DNA of 64,000 nucleotides from Slackia isoflavoniconvertens (GTDB lineage Bacteria; Actinomycetota; Coriobacteriia; Coriobacteriales; Eggerthellaceae), in NCBI RefSeq assembly GCF_003725955.1, contig NZ_QIBZ01000012.1, positions 1 to 64,000 of the forward strand, given 5' to 3'. A program made the position numbers and the translations under genes. Positions 1-8,805 of the stretch are shown here, one piece after another. The notes under the pieces are model-generated. The model worked only from the letters and a program-made list of their open reading frames with translations, made no database searches and was not told the DNA's origin. The stretch's first letter is position 1; each line of letters opens with the position of its first letter.

Positions 1-9
1 CCATACGGC

Positions 10-50
10 GAGGGCCGCGCCCCCGGTCCCCGGGGCGCGGCCCTCTTGCT
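10..50 (+). terminator. Rho-independent terminator, weak T tract
   Basis: A perfect 14-bp GC-rich stem (10-23 with 32-45, 8-nt loop) is followed by ttgctt. It points to the plus strand and probably ends a gene that lies left of the window. Confidence 0.55.
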
Positions 51-95
51 TAAACTGCTCAATTTTTCGTGCTCACGGTGCTCATTTCCCAGTGA

Positions 96-947
96 TCACT
101 CGGACCACTTCTTAGTGAACATCAACACCACCAGGCAGGCCGCGTTCATGGCGGTGGACTTCAACGCCTCGAGAACCCCACCGGGATGCCACACGAGCGA
201 GAGCTCGATAACACCAACAGAGGCCACAAGCAGCGCCAGCTCAGCCAGTATTGAAAGCTTGACGGCCTTGAATTTGTCGAATCGCCGGGCCACCATGACG
301 CCAAGCCAGAACATCAGGCAAAGGCGCAGCGGAAAGTAGCCCGTCCAGTGCGAGACAAGCACCGCAATAAAGGTCGCAACAACCGCCAGACTCGTCCGGC
401 GAATCCTTGATATGCACCAGATGGCCAGCGGAAGCGTCAGGCTAAACCAGAGCTCCCAGCTCATGGACCAGACGGGAGAGTCAACGCGGACGAGCTGCGC
501 GCCAAAGAGGTTGTTGACGCCATCGGACACGTTGAATAGCACGTCGAACTGCATGAGGATGTCATGAACCGCAGTGGGAAGGCCCGCGTCGTAGGCGACG
601 GCAAGCGCGGAGCGCGACGTGGACCCCAGGCGCCAGGCCACGTAGCCCATAGGAAGGGCCAGCGCAATCGCCGCAAACAGCGGCCCGCAAAGGCGGACGA
701 CCCTTCTTGGGTAATAGCCAAGCCAGTCGTACCCGCCGTTTCCCATGTGCTTAAAGGGAACAAGAGACAGCACTATGCCAGACAGGATGAAGAACACCAT
801 AACCGACGCGGTGCCAGGGAAGAGGCTCGGACCCCCCGCGCCAAACGGCTTGACCATGATGTCGACGTGATACAGGAACACTATCAGCGCCGCGAGCCCT
901 CGCAGGCCGTCAAGCGACAAGACGCGCTTCTCGTGACCAGGCATCAT
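96..947 (-). CDS. Acyltransferase family 3 membrane protein (OafA/YrhL-like)
   Basis: This is an integral membrane O-acyltransferase of the acyltransferase 3 family, which moves acetyl or similar groups onto cell-envelope glycans. The N-terminus carries the family signature LDGLRGLAALIVFLYH, with the conserved Arg and His in the first membrane segment, followed by many hydrophobic segments. At about 283 residues it is shorter than the usual 330-400, so the last helices may be missing or the protein may be a compact member. GGAAGGA lies just upstream of tandem ATG codons (947 and 944), with a TTG at 950, so the exact start is uncertain by one or two codons. The acyl acceptor cannot be told from the sequence. 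It stands alone, without glycan biosynthesis neighbours. Confidence 0.85.
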   Translation of the reverse strand: MMPGHEKRVLSLDGLRGLAALIVFLYHVDIMVKPFGAGGPSLFPGTASVMVFFILSGIVLSLVPFKHMGNGGYDWLGYYPRRVVRLCGPLFAAIALALPMGYVAWRLGSTSRSALAVAYDAGLPTAVHDILMQFDVLFNVSDGVNNLFGAQLVRVDSPVWSMSWELWFSLTLPLAIWCISRIRRTSLAVVATFIAVLVSHWTGYFPLRLCLMFWLGVMVARRFDKFKAVKLSILAELALLVASVGVIELSLVWHPGGVLEALKSTAMNAACLVVLMFTKKWSE

Positions 948-950
948 CAA

Positions 951-1463
951 TCCTTCCTTCGTGCATTCGAGCAGAGCGTCCCATTATATACCCTCATGGA
1001 TTTAGCGTACATTTTGACGAGAAAGACCCCCCAAATCGGGCGGATTCGGGGGTCTGGCTCATCTTTACGTACGCTGTCCGGAGCCGCGACCGCCGGCAGC
1101 AAGGGCGCCGGCACCCGCCCTACTCGGCCTCGGCCGCCTCCTCGCGGCGGACGACCTCGTCAAGCCGCCGAGAAACCCAAGGCGAATCCTAGCGCGACCA
1201 GGCGCCTACCGAACGGCCACACCCCACAGAACGCAGTCTCGCACGAGCGCACACCTGCAAACCCGTCCGCACTCGCAAAATAAACCTGACGCGAGCGAGC
1301 ATCCACAAAACCGCACGCGACCCCATTATTGTTAAGGACAATGCCGTGATTGCCGCGAACGCCGTGGGGCCCAAGGGCTGCCGCGCGGGCGGACACGCCG
1401 CAACAAAGAAGGCTCCCCGCCTTGTAAGCGAGGAGCCCTCGATCGCCTTTATGAAGAAAACCG
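951..1463. other. Gene-poor interval with hairpin
   Basis: No convincing gene is visible. A hairpin (1024-1031 with 1048-1055, plus a short inner stem) lies about 75 bp upstream of the acyltransferase start, without a clear T tract. Minus-strand reading around 1120-1260 gives short protein-like tails (a hydrophobic stretch, then an RRLDEVVRREE-type charged end) in different frames. This could be a decayed gene end, but it is not good enough to call. Confidence 0.4.
1402..1436 (-). terminator. Intrinsic terminator of the lipoprotein gene
   Basis: On the minus strand a GC-rich stem (1431-1436 region with 1411-1420) is followed by TTCTTTGTTG. It lies 28 bp after the stop of the gene ending at 1464. 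Confidence 0.8.
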
Positions 1464-2192
1464 TTAGTCGACGCGTGCGTAGTCACCGCTGCCGTCAAAG
1501 CCCCAATCGAGCTTATCGGCCTTGCCGTTCGAATCGCAATGGATGGCATAGTTCCACGCCGGGTCTTCATCATCCCAATACAAGCCAACCTGGTCGACGG
1601 CGGTAATGGCCCAGGTACCCGCCTCAGCCTGCTTGCCATCGCGGCTCTCGACAAGCGTTCCATCTTCCCTCAGCTCGATTTCGATGGACTCGTTTGTGAG
1701 CGACTTCCATTTCGTATTGACGACCTTTGCCATCACGGCATTGTAGTCGCCACGCGAATACCAGGTATTGCTCACAGAGTCGTAGCAGGTCATGGGGTCA
1801 ACGAAAACGATATCGTAACCAGACTCGCATTCTTCGGAGGGCACCAGATGCTTATCTTTTATCGTGGCATCGCAGTCGGGATCGATGGGCTTGCCGCTCT
1901 CGTCGAAGAACACGGGCAAAACGACCGTCCACGCTTCTAGATAGAAGCCGGGGCGCGACGTGTCGCCATCGATATACCACACGTCAGCAGAGTATCCGAA
2001 GCCATTGTCAGCGAGGTAGCTTCCCGAGTCGATGCGGGAAGGGTCGACGTTCGCCTCGGGCACGCGTTCCTTCGATTCGACGGCTCCAGACCCGCCGCCG
2101 CAACCCGCAATCATGCATGAACACGCCAAAGCAAACGCAACGACTACCGACGTAAGGCATACGCGCCACCATTGCTTTTTCGAAGCCTTCAT
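1464..2192 (-). CDS. Predicted lipoprotein of unknown function
   Basis: This 242-residue secreted lipoprotein starts MKASKKQWWR, continues into a hydrophobic stretch and reaches a lipobox ending MIAGC at about residue 30, followed by a Gly-rich linker. The ATG at 2192 was chosen over upstream in-frame codons because GGAAGGAG lies 7-8 nt before it and the signal peptide then has normal length. The mature part is acidic and has a C-terminal portion of alternating short strands (TNESIEIELREDG, AGTWAITAVDQVG) that looks like a lipocalin/META-type or calycin-like small beta domain; this is inference only. No function is assigned. It has its own terminator and an AT-rich promoter region with repeats. 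Confidence 0.8.
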   Translation of the reverse strand: MKASKKQWWRVCLTSVVVAFALACSCMIAGCGGGSGAVESKERVPEANVDPSRIDSGSYLADNGFGYSADVWYIDGDTSRPGFYLEAWTVVLPVFFDESGKPIDPDCDATIKDKHLVPSEECESGYDIVFVDPMTCYDSVSNTWYSRGDYNAVMAKVVNTKWKSLTNESIEIELREDGTLVESRDGKQAEAGTWAITAVDQVGLYWDDEDPAWNYAIHCDSNGKADKLDWGFDGSGDYARVD

Positions 2193-2384
2193 TCGACGCT
2201 CCTTCCCCTTCGATGAATTTGAGGAAAGCGTACGAGAGGAAGGCGACGCCAACCAGAACAGAGCGGCCCAAATCGGCACCAAGAAAAAGACCACGCGTCC
2301 AAAATGACAGCGCGGCCTATGGTTTCATTACGATACTAATCTTAGTAACTTTTTGTTAGTTAATCTCTTTTAAAGAGTAATGCA

Positions 2385-2404
2385 ATATCAAAAAGAAAGT
2401 ATTA
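2385..2404 (+). repeat. 20-bp direct repeat, copy 1
   Basis: This matches 18 of 20 positions with 2429-2448. The core is AAGTATTA. The 44-bp spacing is about four helical turns, as expected for a tandem operator. Confidence 0.6.
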
Positions 2405-2428
2405 CAGTTTCTATTGGAACCTTATTCG

Positions 2429-2448
2429 ATATCTAAAAGGAAGTATTA
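2429..2448 (+). repeat. 20-bp direct repeat, copy 2
   Basis: This is the partner of 2385-2404. It ends 28 bp before the stop codon of the neighbouring methyltransferase gene. Confidence 0.6.
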
Positions 2449-2476
2449 TCGGTATCTTTTTAATACCAGCATCCCA

Positions 2477-3403
2477 CTATTTACAAAGCTCCCAAAAAGT
2501 AACCGCACTTGCCGCCGCTACATTCAGGCTATCGACCCCGGGGCGCATGGGAATGCGCACCGTGTAATCGCAGCCCGCGATAGTGCGGTTCGACAGCCCA
2601 TCGCCTTCGGTGCCGAACACGAGCGCGAGCTTGTCGATTTGCGCCAACTCAGGCGCGCCAAGCGGAAGGGAATCGTCGGACAAGGCCATGGCCGCCGTCT
2701 TATATCCAAGCGCGCCCAGGCGCTCAAGCCCCGCCGCGGGCCAATCGCGCACGCTTTCGCCAATGCGCGTCCACGGCACCTGAAACACGCAGCCCATCGA
2801 CACGCGCACCGCACGCCTATACAAAGGATCGCAGCACGTAGGCGTTACGAGCACTGCATCGATTCCCATGGCCGCCGCCGAGCGAAAAATGGCACCGACG
2901 TTCGTATGGTCGACGATGCCTTCGAGCACTGCGATACGCCTGCGGCTCGCATCGTGCATGTTGCCCACCTCGCCTGGATCAAGCTCGCCCGCCGCAACAG
3001 CCGCCGCGCGTGCGGCCTTTTCGGCGTCAACTCGAGCAAGCAGGTCTTCCACGCTCGGCAGCTGGGGACGACGGCACGCCAGGAGAATGCCACGCGTCAC
3101 CGCAAAGCCCGTAAGGCGCTCCGCCTCCTTCGCGGGAACCACGAACACGGGCATCCCACCAGGCTCTTCACACGCCGCCTCGGCACGCGACACGATTTCG
3201 CGCGTACGATCGACCCATTCAGGCGTCATGAGCATTGAAAGCGGCTGCACCCCACCGAGCAATGCCCGATCAATAACCTTCTCGCTTTCGACAATGAAAA
3301 TTCCTTTTTCGGGTTCGAGCTTGTTGCGAAGCTGAGCCTCGGTCAGGCGCGCGAACACATCGAGGCGCGCGTCGTCAAGCGATTCGAGTTCGATATAGGG
3401 CAT
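2477..3403 (-). CDS. TrmH/SpoU-family RNA 2'-O-methyltransferase
   Basis: This SAM-dependent SPOUT enzyme methylates a ribose 2'-OH in rRNA or tRNA. All three family motifs are present: NVGAIFRSA (about residues 168-176, catalytic Arg), VFGTEGDGLS (about 259-268) and IPMRPGVDSLNVAAASA near the C-terminus, where the SAM-binding trefoil knot forms. The first 110 residues resemble the substrate-binding domain of TsnR/RlmB-like members. The length (308) is typical, with an insert rich in Ala around 125-145. GAGGAG lies 6 nt before the ATG. The target nucleotide cannot be read from the sequence. Confidence 0.9.
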   Translation of the reverse strand: MPYIELESLDDARLDVFARLTEAQLRNKLEPEKGIFIVESEKVIDRALLGGVQPLSMLMTPEWVDRTREIVSRAEAACEEPGGMPVFVVPAKEAERLTGFAVTRGILLACRRPQLPSVEDLLARVDAEKAARAAAVAAGELDPGEVGNMHDASRRRIAVLEGIVDHTNVGAIFRSAAAMGIDAVLVTPTCCDPLYRRAVRVSMGCVFQVPWTRIGESVRDWPAAGLERLGALGYKTAAMALSDDSLPLGAPELAQIDKLALVFGTEGDGLSNRTIAGCDYTVRIPMRPGVDSLNVAAASAVTFWELCK

Positions 3404-3411
3404 GGGTACTC

Positions 3412-3445
3412 CTCAAACGAAAAGAGCCGATCATCAGACCGGCTC
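3412..3445 (-). terminator. Intrinsic terminator downstream of the CorC/HlyC-like gene
   Basis: The minus strand reads GAGCCG-N10-CGGCTC followed by TTTTCGTTT. It sits directly in front of the ribosome-binding site of the TrmH-like gene, so that gene probably has its own transcription start or depends on read-through. Confidence 0.75.
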
Positions 3446-3616
3446 ATTGTGACATTGAACTGCCCTGGCGGCAACGCAACGAAATGCTCGCACCAAAGCC
3501 AGTGAGCAGCAGGCTGGAAAATCTGATTACCCCGGATGAGAAGCAACGCACGCTTCAAAACGCGAGCGACGATTGAAAGCCAAGGCAAAGCCAGATTGCC
3601 ACGCAGCGTCAACGGC

Positions 3617-4939
3617 TTACGCCGGTTGATCGTCCGGCGTGGCCTCAGTCACCCAGAATTCGACCTGGTTGATTCGGCGCGCATCCATCGAACGTACCAC
3701 AAAACGTACCTTAGTGCCGTCTTCCTCATAGTTCGCTTCATCACCCACATCGGGAATTCGATCGAGCACGTCGAGCAGCAGGCCACCAAGCGTTTCGTAT
3801 TCGGTGAAATTCTCGTCTTTGAAGCCCATGCGCTCAGCGAAATCGTCAATAGGGCATGCGCCAGTGGTGATGAAGTGGTTCGGCGCAACCTCGGTAAGCA
3901 CATCGCTCAAGCCGTGGGCGTATTCGTCATCGAAATCGCCCACGATTTCCTCGAAGATATCGCCCATCGTCACCAGACCTGACGTTCCGCCGTGCTCGTC
4001 GACGACCAAAGCCATCTTCGTTTTCTCTCGCTTGAGCACCTTGAGCAGCTTCACCACGGGCATGCCCTCAGGCACCGCCACGATGCGGCGCACGCGCACG
4101 TCGTCCATGGTGCTTTCGGGCGACAAGTTGTACAAGTCTTTCACACTCACGAAGCCCACGATATCGTCTTTGTCGCGACGGTACACGGGAAAACGCGTGA
4201 ACTTCGCCTCGGTGACGATGCGCATGTTTTCTTCCAACGTGTCGTTCATGCACAGGCACACCATGTCGGGGCGCGGAGTCATGAGCGATTCGGCATCTTT
4301 GTCGGCGATGTCGAAAATATTGTCCACGAACTCGTTCTGCTCGGGCGCGATAAGGCCGCTTTCGGTGGACTCATCGATGAGCAGCTTGATTTCGTCGTCG
4401 GTGTACACCTCGTGCTCATTGGCGGGGTCGTGGCCCGCAATGCGCACCACCGCATTAGTGATGCCATTGAACAGCACCATAATGGGATAGGTAATCTTAT
4501 AGAACGCCATAAGCGGACGCGCAGTGAACAGCGCGTAACGCTCGGTGGCGAAAATCGCGAACGACTTAGGAATGAGCTCGCCCGTCACCACATGCAGCGT
4601 GGTCATGATGAAGTAGCCAATGGCCACCGCCACCACGGAAATCACGGCTTCGGGCAGACCGAACAACACGAACAGCGGTCGAATGAGAGCCGAAAACGCC
4701 GGCTCGCCCAACCAACCCAAGGCAAGCGATGCAAGCGTAATGCCCAGCTGGCAGGCCGACAGATACTTGTTCACGTTCAGGGCAATTTCCATGGCCGCCT
4801 TGGCGCCCGGCTTGCCCTCCTCTACGGCGAGCTCGAGCTGCGACTTGCGCACACGCACGAGCGCGAATTCGGCGATGACGAAGAATGCGTTCATGGCCAG
4901 GAAAAATACGACGAGGATAAGGCTTATGCCAATAGACAT
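3617..4939 (-). CDS. CorC/HlyC-type membrane protein with CBS pair (CNNM-like)
   Basis: The order of parts is an N-terminal DUF21/CNNM membrane domain with about four hydrophobic segments (1-190), a CBS-domain pair (about 205-330, including MTPRPDMVCL) and a C-terminal CorC_HlyC domain (about 350-430). The family acts at the membrane in Mg2+ or cation homeostasis and is often misnamed hemolysin. At 440 residues it is full length. The spacer between SD-like GAAAGGGTGA and ATG is somewhat long. It is flanked by terminators on both sides and is therefore monocistronic. The transported ion is inferred from the family only. Confidence 0.9.
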   Translation of the reverse strand: MSIGISLILVVFFLAMNAFFVIAEFALVRVRKSQLELAVEEGKPGAKAAMEIALNVNKYLSACQLGITLASLALGWLGEPAFSALIRPLFVLFGLPEAVISVVAVAIGYFIMTTLHVVTGELIPKSFAIFATERYALFTARPLMAFYKITYPIMVLFNGITNAVVRIAGHDPANEHEVYTDDEIKLLIDESTESGLIAPEQNEFVDNIFDIADKDAESLMTPRPDMVCLCMNDTLEENMRIVTEAKFTRFPVYRRDKDDIVGFVSVKDLYNLSPESTMDDVRVRRIVAVPEGMPVVKLLKVLKREKTKMALVVDEHGGTSGLVTMGDIFEEIVGDFDDEYAHGLSDVLTEVAPNHFITTGACPIDDFAERMGFKDENFTEYETLGGLLLDVLDRIPDVGDEANYEEDGTKVRFVVRSMDARRINQVEFWVTEATPDDQPA

Positions 4940-4959
4940 GAGCGGAAATTCACCCTTTC

Positions 4960-4983
4960 AAAAAGGCCGTCTCGCAGACGGCC
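4960..4983 (-). terminator. Intrinsic terminator between the TRIC-type and CorC-like genes
   Basis: A perfect 8-bp stem GGCCGTCT / AGACGGCC with a 3-nt loop is followed on the minus strand by five T. It ends transcription of the Tsa fusion/TRIC unit, 260 bp past the stop. Confidence 0.8.
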
Positions 4984-5243
4984 CAACCTTCGCAGATATG
5001 CGGTTCTTACTATTGCAATTCGTAACTATAACGAAAATGCGACCGACTCATGCCACGCGGGGCGAGACTTTGCCCAACCGTTACAAAAACAGCAGCAGCA
5101 CGAGAAATGCCGCAACAAAGAAATGAAGCGAAAAAGGAAAACAGAGGAATTCGCCTTAAGACAGGCCCGCAAATGCTCAATCCCCTGGCAGCAAGCGCCC
5201 AGAAGACGGAGCGCCATCGTACATTGCGGCCCCCGTACGTGCC

Positions 5244-5912
5244 CTAATGACGATGCATGAGCTTATCGCTGCCCGTTTTCCAATTGAACCGCACGCTCAG
5301 GCAGCGCAGCATGACCACGCAAACCACGCACAGAACCGCCGCGAGCGTATCCTGCGCGCCATATGCCACAAGCACCACGTACAAAAAAGAACCAGCCAGC
5401 GCAGCTACCGCATAAAAGTTGCTGGCTTTAAAAATACCCGGCACCTCGCCCAGCGCCACATCGCGCAACGCGCCGCCGCCAACTGCCGTGAGCACGCCCA
5501 ACGCTATGGACATCACAAAGCCGGCGCCGCAAGAGAAGGCCTTGCTCGCACCCGCCACGGCAAACAAGCCGACCGAAAGCGCATCGGCCACGAACACGCC
5601 GTAATCGATGCGGTCGAAAATCTGCCGAAAAAAGAACACCACCACGCACAAAGCAATGGCAGCAAGCAGCAAATACGGATGCGCCATGAAGTACACGCCA
5701 TGGCTTTGCAGCAAAAAGTCGCGGAACATGCCACCGCCATAGCCCGTGACCAGCCCCAGCACCGTAACGCCTATGATATCGAGCTTCCGATTGCACGCAA
5801 CGAGCGCACCCGTAAGCACGCCGGCGATAACCGACAAATAGTCGATGAATGCCGGAACTACGCCGCCGCTCGTCGAGATAAGCGTAAGTATATGTTGGGT
5901 GATGAAATCCAC
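5244..5912 (-). CDS. TRIC-type cation channel family protein (UPF0126)
   Basis: This 222-residue integral membrane protein is built of two homologous halves. Each half carries the family signature: TGYGGGMFRD around residue 56-65 and AVGGGALRD around 142-150. Seven membrane segments can be drawn. Prokaryotic members form trimeric monovalent-cation channels. The start is GTG at 5912 with GAGGGGG 5 nt upstream. It begins 35 bp after the stop of the large Tsa fusion gene and is very likely cotranscribed with it; no functional link is evident. Confidence 0.85.
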   Translation of the reverse strand: MDFITQHILTLISTSGGVVPAFIDYLSVIAGVLTGALVACNRKLDIIGVTVLGLVTGYGGGMFRDFLLQSHGVYFMAHPYLLLAAIALCVVVFFFRQIFDRIDYGVFVADALSVGLFAVAGASKAFSCGAGFVMSIALGVLTAVGGGALRDVALGEVPGIFKASNFYAVAALAGSFLYVVLVAYGAQDTLAAVLCVVCVVMLRCLSVRFNWKTGSDKLMHRH

Positions 5913-5947
5913 GATAGCCCCCTCGGAAGGTCAAAAGACCAACGGCC

Positions 5948-8554
5948 CTAGTACGGCTCGTCGAGCGGAGCGTGCGCTTTTACATCGAGTGAAAGATCGG
6001 CGAACCTGCCTTGCGCAAATCTGTCGCGCGCAACTTCAGCGATCATGGCCGCCTGGTCGCCGCATGCCGAAAGCGGCGGCATGGTCAGACGAACGCCGAG
6101 CTTTCTGCACATCTTCTCGTAAGCGCCGCGCAGCATGGGGTTCGCCGCCACGCCGCCGCCAAGGCAGAATTCCTTCGCGCCCGTCTCGATGAGCGCGGCC
6201 TTCGCCTTCGCCACCTGCACATCGACCACCGCCGCCTCGAAACTCGCAGCGATATCGGGCATGTTCAGCTCGCGACCAGCCTGTTGCTCCTTTTGAATAT
6301 ACGTGGTCACGGCGGTTTTCAAACCCGAGAGGCTGAAGCGTAAATCGCCCGAATGCATGAGCGCGCGCGGGAACGCGATGGCCTTGGGGTTGCCCTTCGC
6401 GGCGAGCTTGGAAATAATGGGGCCTCCGGGGTAGCCCAAGCCAAGCGCCTTCGCCACCTTGTCGAACGCCTCGCCCACCGCATCGTCGATGGTGGAGCCC
6501 ATGGTTTCGTAATCACCCCAATCGCGCACGTGCACGAGCATGGTATGGCCGCCACTTACGAGCGATACCACCATAGGGGGCTGCATGCCAGGTTCGGCAA
6601 TGCGGTTCGCATACAGATGGCCTTCCAGGTGATTTACGGCGATAAGCGGCTTATCGGCACCCCATGCCGCGCCCTTCGCGAACGCAAGACCCACAACGAG
6701 TGCGCCCACCAGGCCCGGAGCATACGTCACCGCCACGGCATCGAGATCGCGCCAGCGCAGGCTTCCAACGCCCAGCGAGGCTGCTGCCGTTGCCAAGCAC
6801 TCATCGCACACGCCACAAATCGCCTCGATATGCTTGCGACTCGCGATTTCGGGAACCACGCCGCCGAAGCGCGAATGGAAGTCAATCTGGCTGGCAACCA
6901 CATCGGAATGCAAGCCGCCTTGCCCGTCGATGATACTCGCCGCGGTTTCGTCGCACGAGCTCTCAATTGCCAGGATAAGCGGACGTTTCGAAGAATCAAG
7001 CTCGACCGCGGTCGCTGCCGCTTCGCGCGGCGCGCCCGACACGGCGCTCACCTGAAGTTCCATACCGGCAACAACGGGAGCCGCCGACTCATCATGCGCA
7101 GAAACACCCGACGCAGGCAGCGGGCCCGTCATGATGACAGCATTTTCGCGGTCAGAATAATAATGGGGACGCACGCCGATAATCGCCAAGCCGAGCTTTT
7201 CGTAGAACGCCTGGGCGCCCACGTTCGACTCGCGCACCTCGAGCGTCATTTCGGTAGCGCCCAAATTCCGCGCATCGGAAGCGACGAGCGAGATGAGCTC
7301 GGCGGCAATGCCGCGACGGCGATACGATGGGTCGGTAGCGATTTTCAGAATTTGCACCTGGCCAGCGACGATCCACCCGCCGCAATAGCCAACGAGCTTT
7401 TGTCCGTCGTATGCCGCCCACCACGTGCGGTCGCGGCGCGGCAGTTCGTCGGCAACAAGAGACGGGGACCACGCATCGCTTCCCATGCATTCGCGTTCCA
7501 TAGCGGCAACGCCGGCAGCGTGGGCAGCATCGAGCGGACGATACGAGATGTTGGCAGAAACGTCGGCGATTTCCGCAACCACGGCGGCACGATTCTCGAT
7601 TGCTGCCGAAACGACATTGGCATGCTGCACGCCCGTCGACAAATCGCGCGGCGAGAGCGCATCAGTTTTCTCGGAGGCTTCTTTCGCCAGGCGAATGCGC
7701 TCATTTTCCTCGGCATCGGAAAGGCGCGTATATACGGGCAGAAGCACCGAAGGGTCGCCCGGGCGCAACGCCACGGGGGCCGCGCCTGCGTTCGCGCGAG
7801 CGGCGGCGGCATTCGATTCTCCATGCCATGCGTCAGCCGAAAGATCGATATCGCCTGCAGCAAGGCCAGCCTGGGCCGCAAGCAGCAAACCCGCGCCCGA
7901 CACCGCCCACAGGCTTTCATCTGCGATGGCACCCAAAGGCTCGAAAATCTCTCGGTATTTCACCAAGGCGTCGCCAAGAATAGTCAAATCGCCGGCTCGC
8001 TCAGGAAGCTTCGCCTCCTGGTCGGCGACCCATTCGCACGCAATCGCAGCCTTCACCACGGCATCGGTCGTAAGGCGGGAAATCTCGGAATCCGAAATTT
8101 CAAACAGCGCGGGGTACACTTCCTTGCGCATGGCATCGGCCGCAACGAGCACGCGGCCACGCACCCCTTCCGCCCACGCGCGCCACGCGACGGCATCGAG
8201 CGTCGAGACGCCATACAGCGGCACTTCGAGCGCCGAAGCGGCACCTTTGGCCGTAGCCATGCAAATGCGCACGCCCGTAAAGCTGCCAGGACCGCGCCCG
8301 CACACGACCGCCGCGACATCGCCCTTGGGCACCCCCGCTTCGGCAAGCGTTGCGTCGACTTCATTCAAAAGAATGGTATTGCTCGCGCGATGCGCGGGAA
8401 TTTCCCGGCACGCAAGCGGTACCATACCAAATGTCGGATTCTCAGGGTCGCCGCCAGGAGCCTCGGTATACATCCCAACACCAACGGCCACGACTTCATT
8501 CGCCGTATCAAATGCTAAAATGCACGCGCCGCGCGCGGCAGATTCGTTTTGCAT
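5948..8554 (-). CDS. TsaB-RimI-TsaD fusion protein (t6A tRNA modification plus N-acetyltransferase)
   Basis: Three enzymes are joined in one 868-residue chain. Residues about 10-280 are TsaB (ILAFDTANE, GPGSFTGVRI), about 336-478 a GNAT acetyltransferase like RimI (ATDPSYRRRGIAAELI, ESNVGAQAFYEKLG), and about 525-868 TsaD (ILAIESSCDE, metal-binding HLEGH at about 642-646, SGGHT). Together they supply the scaffold and the transferase for N6-threonylcarbamoyladenosine at tRNA position 37, plus acetylation of a ribosomal protein N-terminus. The late TsaD motif reads CGDQAAMIA where CTDNAAMIA is usual; the Asp is kept. The ATG at 8554 was chosen because the TsaB core begins 10 residues later. Its SD (AAAGGTG) is 14 nt away, so upstream ATGs at 8578, 8602 or 8626 remain possible. 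Confidence 0.93.
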   Translation of the reverse strand: MQNESAARGACILAFDTANEVVAVGVGMYTEAPGGDPENPTFGMVPLACREIPAHRASNTILLNEVDATLAEAGVPKGDVAAVVCGRGPGSFTGVRICMATAKGAASALEVPLYGVSTLDAVAWRAWAEGVRGRVLVAADAMRKEVYPALFEISDSEISRLTTDAVVKAAIACEWVADQEAKLPERAGDLTILGDALVKYREIFEPLGAIADESLWAVSGAGLLLAAQAGLAAGDIDLSADAWHGESNAAAARANAGAAPVALRPGDPSVLLPVYTRLSDAEENERIRLAKEASEKTDALSPRDLSTGVQHANVVSAAIENRAAVVAEIADVSANISYRPLDAAHAAGVAAMERECMGSDAWSPSLVADELPRRDRTWWAAYDGQKLVGYCGGWIVAGQVQILKIATDPSYRRRGIAAELISLVASDARNLGATEMTLEVRESNVGAQAFYEKLGLAIIGVRPHYYSDRENAVIMTGPLPASGVSAHDESAAPVVAGMELQVSAVSGAPREAAATAVELDSSKRPLILAIESSCDETAASIIDGQGGLHSDVVASQIDFHSRFGGVVPEIASRKHIEAICGVCDECLATAAASLGVGSLRWRDLDAVAVTYAPGLVGALVVGLAFAKGAAWGADKPLIAVNHLEGHLYANRIAEPGMQPPMVVSLVSGGHTMLVHVRDWGDYETMGSTIDDAVGEAFDKVAKALGLGYPGGPIISKLAAKGNPKAIAFPRALMHSGDLRFSLSGLKTAVTTYIQKEQQAGRELNMPDIAASFEAAVVDVQVAKAKAALIETGAKEFCLGGGVAANPMLRGAYEKMCRKLGVRLTMPPLSACGDQAAMIAEVARDRFAQGRFADLSLDVKAHAPLDEPY

Positions 8555-8664
8555 GCTCAAGGTCCATGCACCTTTCATGGCGGCTCGGTGCCGCGAATTC
8601 ATACCATACATAAAACGTACTGGCATTCTACCATCGCCCTGGCGGCGAGGCGGCTCATCCCCAT

Positions 8665-8709
8665 CAATACAAAGAATCGCCCGCAGGCCACGCCCACGAG
8701 CGATTCTTT
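8665..8709 (-). terminator. Hairpin terminator after bioY
   Basis: Ten-bp arms AAAGAATCGC (8671-8680) and GCGATTCTTT (8700-8709) flank a 19-nt loop, followed on the minus strand by TGTATT. It lies between bioY and the Tsa fusion. Confidence 0.55.
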
Positions 8710-8805
8710 CGTCATATCAAAACGGCAGCTCCTTTTTTCGGAAAGCGCCGCCCAGTTTTCCCATTCTCGCCCGAAACGATTCCCAAGATAATTCCTGGGC
8801 ACCCC

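Larger units (their letters stand above)
2193..2476. promoter_or_regulatory. AT-rich upstream region of the lipoprotein gene
   Basis: This interval is far more AT-rich than its surroundings. It contains two direct 20-bp repeats 44 bp apart, a 13-bp palindrome CTCTTT-T-AAAGAG (2365-2377) and an imperfect inverted repeat TTAGTAAC-N5-GTTAGTTAA (2342-2363). It lies upstream of the minus-strand lipoprotein gene and probably holds its promoter and operators. Confidence 0.5.

Noticed and set aside
564-1283. Plus-strand reading frame opposite the acyltransferase
   Set aside because: It is antisense to a clear gene, extremely Arg/Pro rich, and has no SD.
1160-1663. Minus-strand reading frame near the lipoprotein gene
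   Set aside because: It overlaps the lipoprotein coding region and its terminator, has no SD, and its sequence looks like an out-of-frame translation.
5026-5217. Small Cys/Phe-rich minus-strand reading frame upstream of the CorC-like gene
   Set aside because: No ribosome-binding site or recognisable similarity. The composition fits random sequence.
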